Below are positions 1-11,884 of a DNA stretch of 64,000 nt, in pieces. Under the pieces are notes generated by a model, which was not told where the DNA came from, ran no database searches, and saw nothing but the letters and a program-made list of their open reading frames with translations. The number at the start of each line of letters is the position of its first letter. Positions within the stretch are counted from its first letter, which is position 1. A program made the translations under genes and the position numbers. This stretch comes from Psettodes erumei (Eukaryota > Chordata > Actinopteri > Pleuronectiformes > Psettodidae), in the NCBI GenBank assembly GCA_016785225.1, contig JAFBJZ010000653.1, positions 434,001 to 498,000 on the forward strand, given 5' to 3'.

Positions 1-304
1 GAAGCTCATTTATCCCCTGATGAAAACACCCAATATGCTTTTCTGACAAGGGCAACGCTCGTTAAACGTTCACATTAATCTGCTTGTGTGTCATGAGTGA
101 CGCCTCAAACAACTTAATTGGTTTTGATGAAACTTTTTTTGGGGGGGGGGAGATGGGGGCAAATGATGCACTTCTCTGTGGCATTCCTGCATTTTTTAAA
201 TCATTCTGATTGCGCCGCCAATTCCAGGTTACAAGGTGACATGTGTTGCTGATTGAGACGTCTGCATCATTCTTCAGGGTTGACAGGTTTATTGCTACCT
301 TCCT

Positions 305-312
305 CCCCCCCC

Positions 313-343
<31 letters not shown>
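305..343. repeat. Poly(C) plus CA microsatellite
   Basis: A run of C at 305-315 passes directly into a perfect CA repeat of about 14 units. It produces spurious cysteine/valine and histidine/threonine frames on the two strands. Confidence 0.9.
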
Positions 344-345
<2 letters not shown>

Positions 346-369
346 CATGTCACCGAGAGCTACCCTTAC

Positions 370-420
370 CTGACAAACCAAGTGTGACGAGCGGGCTCCG
401 TCACCCAACACCGGCAGTGG
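370..420 (-). CDS. Exon-like segment, minus strand, unidentified
   Basis: On the minus strand a pyrimidine-rich stretch ends in CTCGGGGTCAG and is followed by 51 nt open in phase 0 (PLPVLGDGARSSHLVCQ) and then the donor GTAAGG. The length is an exact multiple of three and the phase fits the exon at 6271-6321. The splice signals are good but the peptide is unfamiliar and short, so chance is a serious alternative. Confidence 0.28.
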
Positions 421-1561
421 CTGACCCCGAGCAGAGAGACAAGATAGAGAGACTATGCAAGGAAGCGGGGGGGAAGAGAGGGGGTGATGGGTGAAAGGGT
501 GGAATAACACCAAAGATATAAGGAAAAGAAAAACTGATATCTAACGACAACAGAAAAAGGAGCAGGTAAACAGCAAGGTGGAAAAGCGGGAGAGAGAAAG
601 ATGATGCAATAGTGAAACAGAGGGTGGAAAAAGGGAGGGGGTGGGACAGGTGGGGTGAGGGGGGTTGGGGGCAGAGAGAGAGAGAGATTATGTCCGTCCT
701 TGTCCAAAGAGGATAATGAGGTGAGTGGAGCTGAGCCGACCCAGTGTGGCAAATCCCAGTGTGCACCTGGTGCCTGGGAAGCGTCGCGCAGGACAAACAC
801 TCCCAGCCTAACACAAATGTATATGACTGTCCTTGTGAGGACCGCCCATCCATTACTGTTACAGCGATGCCTCGCTGTGTGTGGAAACGAAATATTAGCA
901 TTCAGCCCAACACAATAAACATGTTCAGAGGTCAGAGTACCAAGATATTTTGCTTCAGTTTAGCAACCGAGTAGTTGTGCTTTGTTGCGTTTCAATCTTG
1001 CTCGGGGCGGGGAGACCGGCTGCAAGTCAAAACCAGATCAAACCAAACCGATGGATCAGAAAAGCGAACTCGGCGAACTGACTGACCCGGCAGAATCCAG
1101 CTTGGCGCGCAGGACTAAAATCAAGCGGGCCGACGCCGTTGAAATGGAAACTTCGAGCGATGAGGTCATCGGGAAGCAGCGGAATGATTAAAACGATGCA
1201 AAAATAATGATGTCGCTAAATAATGCAAAATGCTGAACATTTGCTGGTCCCATCTTCTGAAATATGAAGATTGTCAAGCTTTATTTTTAATTCACTGTCA
1301 CTGCAATTTGAATTTCTTCTGTTCAGACAAGTGAAGATGGATTATAAGGTTCTGGGAAATTATGATGTGCAATTTCCATATTTCCTTAAATTCTATTGAC
1401 GAAACAGTAAGTGGCTCAATCACAACTAATCTATAATCAGATTGATCGATTTTAATTCCACTATTCTGTAGCTATTTAATGTGAAAGTTGACGCACAGCA
1501 GCGTGATACTGCGAGTCGGTATTTCTCTTCCTGGCAAAGATGCCGAGCACAAATATACATC

Positions 1562-1693
1562 GTGTGATGGGAATATTAAATGGCCGCTGTGGTAATAAGG
1601 TCAGTATGCCAACTTGCTGACCTCATTTACTGAAATCAACTGTGACTCGCGTCAGCTTATTATCCCATAATATTCCTGATATTTCCGTCACAC
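1562..1693. repeat. Imperfect foldback (inverted repeat)
   Basis: Three blocks on the left, GTGTGATGG (1562), GAATATTA (1571) and TAATAAG (1593), find their reverse complements in matching nested order on the right: CTTATTA (1656), TAATATTC (1668) and CCGTCACAC (1685, one mismatch). An inner GGTCAG/CTGACC pair lies at 1599-1622. This could be a MITE-like foldback or a structured RNA. Confidence 0.5.
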
Positions 1694-2340
1694 CTGCTCA
1701 CTGCCTGTGTATAAGAATCCAGTCATTACTTATACCTGTAATGTAAAAAAATAAAACTGAATGCTTTCTAAATTTCCAAACGTGAAGATGGCTGAAAAAC
1801 TATTTCAAGTCAAAGCTCTCACACATGGCCAAGGAACACAAGAATGCACGCACACGGAGTGAATGCAGTAACACACACAGGTCAGGGAGGGTAAAATCCA
1901 AACGCAGCCTTTATAAGAGCTGCCTCCGACCACCACTGGAACAACACAGCAGAAAAGCAACATTCGTTTAATGAGATAAGTCCAGGATAATTGCTGCTTT
2001 ACTTAAGCGCTGACCGATGGCAAACCTTCCCCGCGCGCAAACAAAAACACACACATACGTCGTCTCAGGTGCAGATAAATGCGTCGGAGGCGGTGCGAGC
2101 ACAAACAGTTCGTCGGTGAGCGTGCTGGCTCCACGCAGCTCTCATTAAACACACATGCAGGGTCTTTTGGGCGAGAAACGCACAGATGCTCAAGCGCACA
2201 CAGCAGCTTTCCGATTGGCAAAGTTAATTTATTGGTCATTTTCTCTCTCACGCCTACTTTTCACCTGTCGACTTTTTAGATTTAGGCGTGAAATGCATCG
2301 ATGTTCCTCTGTTCCAGACACAGATTTCACAATTTCTGGT

Positions 2341-2341
<1 letters not shown>

Positions 2342-2386
<45 letters not shown>
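2342..2386. repeat. CA microsatellite
   Basis: A perfect CA dinucleotide run of about 22 units. Confidence 0.9.
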
Positions 2387-2387
<1 letters not shown>

Positions 2388-4208
2388 CGACGAGCCCCAG
2401 CCTCATCTTCCCTTCCCTTCCCTTTTATCACATGATGCTTGATCCACCATCCAACATCGCTCCTGGATGTTATCGCGGAAGCGTGAAAGGGATCTCGCAT
2501 CCCTCGGCCGCACGCGACGACCCGCACGCCAATGAGCCTCACCCCGAGACGACCGGGCTCAGCTGCGCCGCCGAGCCCTGCGCCAATCTGCGTTACATCT
2601 GCACTGACAACCCAGGAGGGATGACCGCCAACGCGCAGGGACTGTGTGTTGTATGTTTACTAGTCACAGTCGGCTCATGACCATGGGGCTACCGACAGAG
2701 AGCCTCAGCTGCCCCAACAGCCAGGACACATGTCTGGTTGAGCTGATTGGCTGCTGGCTGGTCACACTAATGGAAAAAAAAACCCACTATGATATTGCTG
2801 TCGCACAACTGTAGGGACTTTTAGTGAGTTTCTTAATATACAAACAACTTTTGAATAGTATCGTGAAGGAATTTTGTTCTAAAATGTCTCGCTTCTTTCT
2901 TCACTGATGTCAACGTTGAAGACTGATGATGTTTTAGCTTCACTGTAAATAAATAAATAAATAAATAAATGATGCATGTGCAGAATGCAAATTTTCTATG
3001 CGTTTACTTTAAATCTCTTTAAAACCTGGATGTACTGTACCGGGAGGATTTTGCAACATCCCTAAACACTTTGAGAGCCAATCACAGTATTCACTGAAGT
3101 AGGACACATCTTGCATCTGGCAGTAAACTTTTGAAAATTTGCATATTCAAAGAATCTGGCTTTTTAAAAAGAGGGAGAAGGATCATTTTAAGAATTTTAA
3201 CGTTAACAACTTTTTCCATGCTATCGTGTAAAGCAAAAAGTCTTATGTGAGGCATTTTTAACCACGCAAAAGAACGCGTCATGCTTTACATGGAGGTTTC
3301 CAGCCTCATTTATTATCTACTACCGCTACCAAAAATTGATTTTCTACCATACAGTATATTCTATATTCTGTATTCCTACAGAAATCCTTTAAAATAATCT
3401 GGTTTCTATCTATGAAACTGAACAGTGGACTTGTGATAATCTTGTGATATACATCTTTTCTGCAGACTATTATGGGTTCCCTTGAACATTCCTTTCGAGA
3501 CTCATGGTTGTGATACGCATTGGTGTGTTTGTCAGCAATTCCTAATACTTTCTTATATGTTAATGTGAAAAAAAACAAGTCCCTTGTAATATCCCTATGT
3601 CTCAATAATGTCACTGCAAACATACTTTTTGCACATTGTTGTTCCAGTGGCCTTGCTGTATATAATAATATTTTCCTCCTATACTGTGCGGCATCAATAC
3701 ACTTTAAAGGACTTGCAGTCCGCGTGTAATGATCAATACTGAGTTTATGGTCGCCTTATTGCACTTTCATCTACTTTGAAATATAGGTCTATTATGACTG
3801 TGATATGCCTGTGGGGGTTATAGTAAACCTGTGCTTGTCTAGTGTTTATGTGATCAAGCACTGTGCTATTTTTATCTCAGAAGGGATCACTTTAATATTC
3901 CCATGGGGCCATGCCGCATTGTGCATTTCCAAAGTATCCCTTCATATTTGTCAGAAGCAGCTATAGCGGCTTATTTTAATTAGATGTCAGCCCAGGCCTA
4001 AAGATTTAGACATTTATTTATATAATAAAAAAAGGATGTGAGGATATGGAATGAAAACGTGCTCTTTTGTTGAACACTTTATTAAACCCAGTTCAACGTT
4101 CATTTATAAAAAGGAGGAATGGGCTCATTACCTACTGTAAAAGGTAAACAACACAACAGACTTTAAAAAGGGGGGGGTGACGCTATGTGGGCGAGACATG
4201 GAAGGCAC

Positions 4209-4236
4209 AACACACACACACACACACACACACACA
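4209..4236. repeat. CA microsatellite
   Basis: A perfect CA run of about 14 units, followed within 40 bp by a CCA/C-rich stretch. Confidence 0.88.
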
Positions 4237-4787
4237 GCTGAGTCTGGATGTCCTCAGTTGCTAGGGATGCCCATCTACCACCACCACCACCACCCCCACC
4301 CACCCCCCACCCCAAATGTAATTACAGTTTATTGAAGTGACGGGAAAGAAACCTGTTGCCAATAAACGATACCGAATCAAATAATGTCCCATTACAGATG
4401 ACTTGCAATAATCCCGAGGAAAACACGCACGTGCGCGCGCGCCAAATGCTGAGGAATGTCACAGCCTCTCTCTCTCTCGCATGCCTTGCATAACACCGCC
4501 CTGCCTGCCTGTTGTCACACAGAGTTTATTCCTCAACAACATGAGGGTGATGAGCAGCAAGGAATCCGCCAAACTCTGCGCAGGACTAATCTCCCGCGTC
4601 CCCGTCTCCCCGTCAGAACTGAGCTGACAGTCGCGTGCCAGTCCGACTTGTTTGACTAAAAAAAAAAAAAAAAAAAATCAATCGCGCCCAAACCGCAGGA
4701 AACACCATCAGAAAAGGAAAGCCACTTAAAGTGTGTCGTGCGCGTTTTCAGCCTCAATCTCCCAATGTCTGCTTCCCAGCGTCTTAC

Positions 4788-5340
4788 CTGAAAACGTGCC
4801 ATTCTAGCCGCTTGCCATCTCAGCTGCCTTTAATCCCGCTGAGGCGAGCCGGGCTGAGTCGCTCTGCAGCCCGGCGCGGCCGAGCAGGTGAACGGCGGAG
4901 GTGTTCTGAAAAAATCCCCCAAAACCGTGCGTAACCGAGCTTCCGATTTATCCAGGTGGACGCGCCATCGGGGCTGGCTGCAGTTGCGTGCGTGTCCGGG
5001 TGGTGAAGCCGGACACACGGCTCTACGTACAGATAGGGAGTGGGCTTCAGAGCGCTCCGGCGGTACATACACGCTCACTGTCGAACAGAAATAGTCCCGG
5101 TGATGTCCCGGTGTCTGAGAGCCTCCCGGTGCCACTTACAGAGCGGCCGAGACTCCGCCTCCTCCGGCAGCGGCGCTCTCACCGTATGGAGAGGTCCGGA
5201 GTGTAACAGGCAAAGTCTCTCTCTCTCTCTCTCTCCCTCTCTCCGAGAATCACAGGCTGTCGAACTTGAGGTTCAGTAGGCGGTGACAGTCTCAAACTCC
5301 GCCGTCAGTACCGTGCAGCAGCAACGCATAGTGATGTAGT
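4788..5340 (-). promoter_or_regulatory. CpG-rich block with a minus-strand first-exon donor
   Basis: The block is rich in CpG compared with the AT-rich DNA on either side. On the minus strand it ends in GTTTTCAG|GTAAGA, a near-perfect donor at 4787-4782. Two other donor-like sites, GTAAGT and GTGAGA, lie inside it at about 5130-5170. A tiny ATG frame MARFQ runs into the 4788 donor, and another ATG just upstream is closed by TAG after four codons, so this may be a non-coding first exon. It could serve the same gene as the 6271-6321 exon or a different one. Confidence 0.4.
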
Positions 5341-5778
5341 TGAAGATGGGGGAACTGCATAACAATCCTACAGGTCCTACACCCGTCAGTAAAAAAAAAA
5401 AACAGACTACTATCGGCATCAAGCCCACGCCTGGGATTTTACAGACACAATAAATATGTTAACTTGCCACTGAGAAGAATATGAAAAATCTATGAAAATG
5501 TGTTTCTCCACATTTTGGATATCTGTTTAACCATAAATATGTTTATAGTGCAGCAGAATATATTTTTCTACCTTTTTTCTCTCAATATCCCATTGTCTAA
5601 ATGCAATTTCAGTTCATATTCCCGGCCTAAATCGGTTCAATCCATAAATCTGGACTGGAAAATCAAAACGTCACCGCTTTAACAGCCAATGTAATGTAAC
5701 CAGATGAGCCATTACAGCGCCCGGTATCACTTTACACACGCTTTTTATCTCACCTGCATTCAGTCTCTCCCTGTCTGT

Positions 5779-5781
<3 letters not shown>

Positions 5782-5873
<92 letters not shown>

Positions 5874-5893
5874 ACTCACACACACACACACAC
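5782..5893. repeat. Compound TC/CA microsatellite
   Basis: About 13 TC units run directly into some 40 CA units with two TCA interruptions, giving about 112 bp in all. This is the longest simple repeat in the window. Confidence 0.92.
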
Positions 5894-6270
5894 CAAAAAA
5901 CGAAAGATTTATGCCTCTTCTAATTAATGTATGCAGCCCCTGTCCAAATGCATCACCAACCGCTTTATGCATACTACAGATTCGGTCATGAATAAAACAA
6001 GCATTCATTCACAAACTCAATCAAGAGACATTTATGGTCCACAGCATAAAGAATCAGTGAGGCTAAGTGTATCAATCTTACAAACAGCTGTGTGTGCTTG
6101 CCCACACACACACCTTCCTTCACAATATAACGTTAACCCCTTGTGGGAGCTGTCCACTGCGCTTACTTTTAGTGCATACAAAAACGTGACAAAATGACTA
6201 CTTCAGTGAACTGAGCAAGCGTGGCCAAATATAGTCGAGCAAAGCACGGTAAATAATATAACCCACTCAC

Positions 6271-6321
6271 CATATCGGAAGAGGAAGGTTGTTCTCTTCT
6301 TTCCTTGTGGTTAATACTCAT
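6271..6321 (-). CDS. Putative first coding exon of an unidentified minus-strand gene
   Basis: On the minus strand ATG at 6321-6319 opens a 17-codon exon, MSINHKERREQPSSSDM, followed at once by the perfect donor GTGAGT. An in-frame TGA lies 45 nt upstream, so the start is well bounded. About 300-600 bp further upstream is a promoter-like block with four CCAAT boxes in the sense orientation and an E2F-type palindrome. The exon is phase 0. I do not recognise the peptide: it is short, basic then serine-rich, and could be a disordered N-terminus. The remaining exons would lie at lower coordinates; the segment 370-420 is in a compatible phase but is unproven. Confidence 0.5.
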
Positions 6322-6663
6322 GTTGTGAAATTTGCCTTGGCTTTCAGGTCCTCCACAACACAGTCAAATTATATTTTCCCTCGTCTGCCATGTCCGCACT
6401 TCTTCTCCAGACAAGCATTTATCCTTTTTCCAAAAGGAAAATGGTGCCTTTCGATGCGCTGCTGAAGTTTAGCCTAGCTGGCTAGCTCCCTATCCTCGAC
6501 TGGTCATACTTTTCCCTATGGCAAGCTAGAATGCCGTTTTCCTCTCCGAATGCAGCTCCAATGCTGGCCTGCCGTCTGATATACTTGCTGTTATTGTAGT
6601 TTTGGGGGGACATTTTACTAAAAACTCAAAAGTTTGACACTGTAACTATGCTTGCAATGATGA

Positions 6664-6930
6664 TATTGTTAAAGACCAGTTAAATTACTTGGATAACAAG
6701 CTGTGATTTGATTGGTGAGGCCAGAGGAAGGCGGGCTTGGTACTGGAATCTAATTGGTCCGTCTGTGAGTTGGCGCCAAATAAGAAGCAGTGGGCAGCTT
6801 GTATCGAGGCAAACTGCAGCATCTGGCTATTGTTAAAGGCGGGCTAAAAGATTTTGATGATGACAATGACAAGCTGTGATTTTATTGGTGTGAGGCCACA
6901 GGAAGGCGGGCTTTGCAGACTGTGATTGGT
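6664..6930 (-). promoter_or_regulatory. Duplicated promoter-like block with four CCAAT boxes and an E2F-type site
   Basis: Two diverged copies of a roughly 95-bp unit lie at 6664-6758 and 6828-6930. Each begins TATTGTTAAAG and shares ACAAGCTGTGATTT, ATTGGT, GAGGCCA and GGAAGGCGGGCTT. Each copy carries two ATTGG motifs (6711-6715, 6753-6757, 6884-6888, 6925-6929), which read CCAAT for a minus-strand gene. The spacer between them holds TTGGCGCCAA at 6770-6779, a perfect E2F-type palindrome. NF-Y plus E2F sites are typical of cell-cycle and histone promoters, but the block could also be a fragment of a dispersed repeat. Confidence 0.5.
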
Positions 6931-9900
6931 TGATGCTTTTTTAAGTTCTCAACCGCCATAGTTTCAGTGCACATTCACCATGTTGCATTTAAAGCTTAAA
7001 TAAAATTGCTTTAAACTTATAGAAAGAGAAAAAAAACTGTAAAGAAAAATATATTTTATTTCCCTTCTGAGTACAAAATGGAAATACTTAAAGTACAGGA
7101 ACCTCAAAACTGTATTTAAAACACGTACTACAACAGTATTGCACTTCCATAACTTCATGATTTCATAATACCCTGAGTAAGAAGATTCTTCTCCCTGCAG
7201 AAGACAGCCGGCAGACTTAAAGCAGTGAATATGGGCCTGAGTTTCTTCTCCAGAGTAAGAAACCAGAAACAGTCTTATTTTTCCATCCAAGTTAATGCTT
7301 CATCACTCAACCTTATGGGCTTCTTTTGGACAGGATTTGAGATCAAAACCATTTCAGAATGAAAAAATTCCAAAAACTGTCTATCAGTTTGACTGATGAT
7401 GCATTAACTTTAATGAAAAATTAAATTGTTTCCAGTTTCTCCATATCCATTTTGGTTAGTTGGAATGCTTAGCTGGTTGTTAGGACAGCTTGGTGTCATG
7501 ATGAATGGTGTTAATTTGCTCTGCATTTCCAAAATATAGATTCCTACATTATCTAAAGTGTTGTATTGCGTAAATAATTGTCTTCACACACGGCAAATGG
7601 CTTCAATAATCAGCCACAGTAGAATTTAGTTTCTTGTTCACAATCATAGCATGAGAGAGGGTGTGCATTTTTGTCGATGAATGTCTCATTTTAATATCAA
7701 GTCCTTCAGTTGTTCGGAAGTGGAAACAAATTGCAGCCAGCCGAATGCAAGCTGTTATTTTCACAGGCTGACCCCTCCCCGATAACTTCCTGATTTATAC
7801 ATTCACAGTTATATAAATTCACTGGACTGCCTCTCTGAGTACTCCTGCAGCTTTCATTCATCAAGCCTTGCAATCAAAGCCGAGTAAAACTTCTACAAAA
7901 TGGAATTTGATTTTGGTATGACCAAATGAGATGAAACTTAAATGAGGGACAATTATCGAGAGTGAGGATCTGCACTGGGGTGACTTGATCTCTGCTCAGC
8001 TCTGCAAAGTGTATTTTTCTCCTCATGAATAGAATATCAGCTCATTTCCTGGGTCATCTGCTGCTCGGGTAATTGGCTGAATGGCTGAACACATCCGACC
8101 TGCGCATCCAGAGGAAGAGCAAAAGAAAGGAAAGCACTGACAGGAACACTCTGAGTGTCATTGACAAGGCATTTTAAGCACATTTTGCTTGATATTGTAT
8201 GCTGAAGTACAGTTAAATTACAAAAACACCAGGGCTCAAACAATGCGGTGCAATGGACGACAGATAGCTCAAATGAGTTCCCTGGCAGGTTACGTCCAGG
8301 CTCTTTTTTCACAGTCTATTGATCAGTCACGTAACTTATACAGTAATCAATAGAATTGTAATGAAATGTCCCAAGAAAGAAAGACAAATATTAATTTGAG
8401 ACTGAAGAAACCAAGAATGACCTTAAAATGACCACAACCTACAATAAAGCCACGCAGTACACAGAACATGCCACATTTGATTACATTATTCATTATTACA
8501 TTCTGATTTCTCATCTGCTGTCACAGTTGTTGGAGAAGTAAAACTGAAGTGACAGCAAAAATCAATGGAATGAAAGTCTGGAATGCTGTAAATAAATGTG
8601 GCACTCTTGTACAGTTTGATTTAATAAGGTGGTTGATGGTGGTGGGTCTCAATTAATTTCCTTCACTTTCTACTGACACAAATGTAATTATGGCTGTACA
8701 AAGTACTCAAAACAAAATTACCAAGTACCAAACACAAGTTTCTATGGACAGAAATTCCGAGAAAGATAAATGGCTATTAATACCAAACATACAATTTTAC
8801 AACCAACTTTTGAAAATATTCTTTAGCAAAAAAAACTCATTTAAACCTGTCAGTGGGTAAAAAATTAAACCTACAGATTTCAAATTATGTATCCGTCCAA
8901 ACTGTTTTCTCAGTAATTACACTTAGAAGCAGGGCTTTTTGACAAAGTCATTTTTAAAGAAGATGTAACATTAGGTTGCTACAGTGTCTTTTTTTAGTAT
9001 TGATAACAGAATTTGTTACCCTTCATTATGCCACTAGTTTACGCTTTGCCAGATATTATACAACATTGGGATTCGGGGGTTAAGCAGTTAAAAAGCTGCC
9101 CTGCAGGGTAAGTCTTGCGCTGCCAAGTGTGTAGTTAATCATTGTTTTAAAGTGCACTGCAAGACTCTTTTTAATTAAACAGCAAGGTGGTCTTATTTAA
9201 TTTTTTTTCATTCGGCAGAATTAACAAGAGGAACAATGGACCAATAGGAAAAACTTAAAACCAAGAAACACTTATTATTTTTTATTAGTTTTCTCTTTTG
9301 TTTTTAATTTAGAAATCTATTCCACTGAAGGTGGAGGGACTGTACACACCACTATTCCTTTCTTTGAAAGGAACAGTGAGATTGTTTAATTGTACATATT
9401 GTACCTTCCTTATTCAGTGACACATCGTGTGTAAGAAACTCAGTACCCATACTGTTACAGTAAGCCAGATCAGACATACAGAATCAAATCCAAGAATCTC
9501 ATTTTATAGACAGCAGATTTTAAACAGTAAATATGAAATTTCACCTGAAATAGTTTTTTTAATTAGCATTTTTAAAATGCAAAAAAAACATCTCTGCCAT
9601 GAATTCGACTTCTACAAAGTTTGTAATGTTTGAGTTTTTGTCAGAGAAGTAATAATACTGCTTTATGTTTATTACTGAGCTCATAACAGGTGCTGATGTT
9701 GTACTGGAGTGCAGTATACTGTCAGCAGTTACTGATATTCTAGTCCTCAATGGGGTGGAAAAATAATATTAAAATAATAAACATGCAGTTAAATGACACT
9801 GTCAGTCAAGACTGAGCATTATTGTCTTCGTAAAGGCAGAGTTCATGGTAGATCTTTGGTATTAGAGCACAATAGATTGTACAAGCATACTTAATGAAGT

Positions 9901-11230
9901 GGCCAGTGAGTGTACTTCACTTCCCTGCGACGTCAGCATTATCAAGTGATAATAGCTGCTCTAACTTTGTGCGACTGTGTGTAATGTGAAGAGAGTCCTT
10001 CATAGTGACAAACCCACAGAGAATTGTCACCCACGCTGCTCTTACATCTGTCAGTGTGTTGATTTTTACAATTTTTCTGTTTCTGTTCAGTGTCCAGGCT
10101 TCTAAAATACAGTATGTTTGTTGCGGAAAAAGCCCCTCCAAAAAACGAATAGTAACCAGGGGGTGAACAAAGAGGAGCATTTGGCAGCTTACTCGCCAAA
10201 TAGCCCAAAAAAAACAGAGCTAAAAGGACACACTGGACTGTGTGACACTGGACTGGACACACATACGGTATCAAATGAATGCCCACGTTGCTCTGTCTGC
10301 TGTATGAGTATAAGGGTAACTGTGTACTAACACATATCAGCTTTATAAATTGATAATATGCCAGTGCTGCCTCCAAGTGGAGATAAAAAATGGATTGTTC
10401 AAGTTTTAAGGGCATATCGTAGTCTTGGGTAAATGTTAATGAAGTCAACAGTGATTATGGGTGACTTGAAAAGCGAGACACGTTCGCACCATATTCATGC
10501 GGGCTAACGCATTAGGGTGAAAACATAATGTGTTTGAGTGAGGCATTATCTCAACTTGCACCAAAAAGCTTTACGAGATTCATTCTTTAATGTGCATCCT
10601 GTCTGCATTGTGCTCCCGAGGCTTATAAAGAGCACATATTTAACACAGAGAATAAATATGGAATAAATATATTAGCATTTGGTCTATTAGAGGATTCCTC
10701 CCAAGGTGATAACAGAAGTATGAGTGTTAATGCGTATCCTCCCTGTATTAGAGCGGGAGGAGCGGCCATTATTCACACACAGTGATGAAGGCCAGTAGCC
10801 TGATACCGTTCGTCTGCAATAAGAACAAGGCGATCCGTCATATAAAACTAGTTCTGTCAAGTGCAGCCTTATCTGTTCAACACTAAACTTTACTGACAGG
10901 ATAATGCACTGACTGGTGGGAGTGCGACAGGCTGTGCGCGGCGGTGAACATTCCCCGCGCGTCAGAAGTCATCAGAGACCCCGGAGCCGGAGTTGGAGGG
11001 ACTCCTCGCCTCTGATAAGAACGCTGCTGTTGTTTGCGAGGAGAAAGAAGGTCACATTCACACACATTTACAAACGTTCACACCTGGGAACCGCCTTGCA
11101 TATCCACGCTTTTGTCGTGCTGGCCCCAGTTTCCATCTAATCCAGTAATAAAAAGCTTGCTTGTCTGCCCGATGCATGATTTTTTTTCTTCAATGAATCA
11201 AGATTCTCTCATTGTTCCAAAAATGTTAAA

Positions 11231-11371
11231 GAAAGTGATAAAATTCCTGGATCCAACCCCTTATCTGGATCCGTACCAAAATTTAAGATGCCTGGCCTAA
11301 GCACCATCCATCCACAATGTTTCAGGAGAAGCCATTCTGCAGTAATCCTGGTGACAAACAAATCAACAAGG
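11231..11371 (+). repeat. Teleost-type interspersed repeat fragment
   Basis: Blocks such as TTCCTGGATCC, ATCTGGATCCGTACCAAAAT, CATCCATCCAC, GTTTCAGGAGAA and GTAATCCTGGTGACAAACAA occur in the same order as in a dispersed repeat I recall from many fish genomes, possibly the tail of an RTE-type LINE. The family name is uncertain. Confidence 0.5.
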
Positions 11372-11836
11372 AGATGTGGGTTAACATGTAATAAAATTCA
11401 TACTTCACTTCCTTGTGTATTTCAATTTTCTGCTACTTAACTTTTCTGCTGTTTCTGCCTTGACTGACAGGAGTACTCACCTCCGTCGCTTAAGTAAACT
11501 GAGCGTTCACCTCCGCTCACATGCAACCACCTGCCACTTTATCAGTCACCGTTGCAATTAGAGGGCCCTGCGGAAAAAAAAATCTCCAGCATTTTTCGGA
11601 CTGACAACTCTGCCATCAACAGGAACGCTGAGGATTTCAGCGTTTAAAACTTAATGAAGTAGAAACAGACAGGGAGAGAGTGAGAGGTTGAACTTTAATA
11701 ATCCCCACAGAGACAGAAGTTCAAAAGTGGTGGATTTAGTTATTAAATACTGGGAGCGTGATTTCAGTGCCGGGTTATTAAAAGGACTGATGGTTACTAC
11801 AGCTCCCCAAAGTGGCTACTATTACACACAAGGCAC

Positions 11837-11884
11837 TATTGTATGAATGAGTGTTTTAATGTGGAAATACTCACTCATACAATA
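11837..11884. repeat. 16-bp stem hairpin
   Basis: TATTGTATGAATGAGT (11837-11852) pairs with ACTCACTCATACAATA (11869-11884) with one mismatch across a 16-base loop. It is too short for a typical animal pre-miRNA unless the stem extends with mismatches. A foldback element is an alternative. Confidence 0.55.

Larger units (their letters stand above)
421..4787. other. Non-coding block with microsatellites and a foldback
   Basis: The block is mostly AT-rich. It holds a purine-rich stretch (430-690), a foldback at 1562-1693, a CA repeat at 2342-2386, an AAAT repeat near 2947-2970, a CA repeat at 4209-4236 next to CCA triplets at about 4278-4300, and a poly(A) run near 4659. A small ATG frame at 1051-1191 (MDQKSELGELTDPAESS...) and a GC-rich patch at 2455-2650 stand out in composition but have no splice or homology support. 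An AATAAA at 4083-4078 on the minus strand could be a poly(A) signal. Confidence 0.5.

Noticed and set aside
2432..2680. GC-rich plus-strand frame with several cysteines
   Set aside because: No acceptor or donor frames it and I could not match it to a family; the GC-rich patch may be coincidental.
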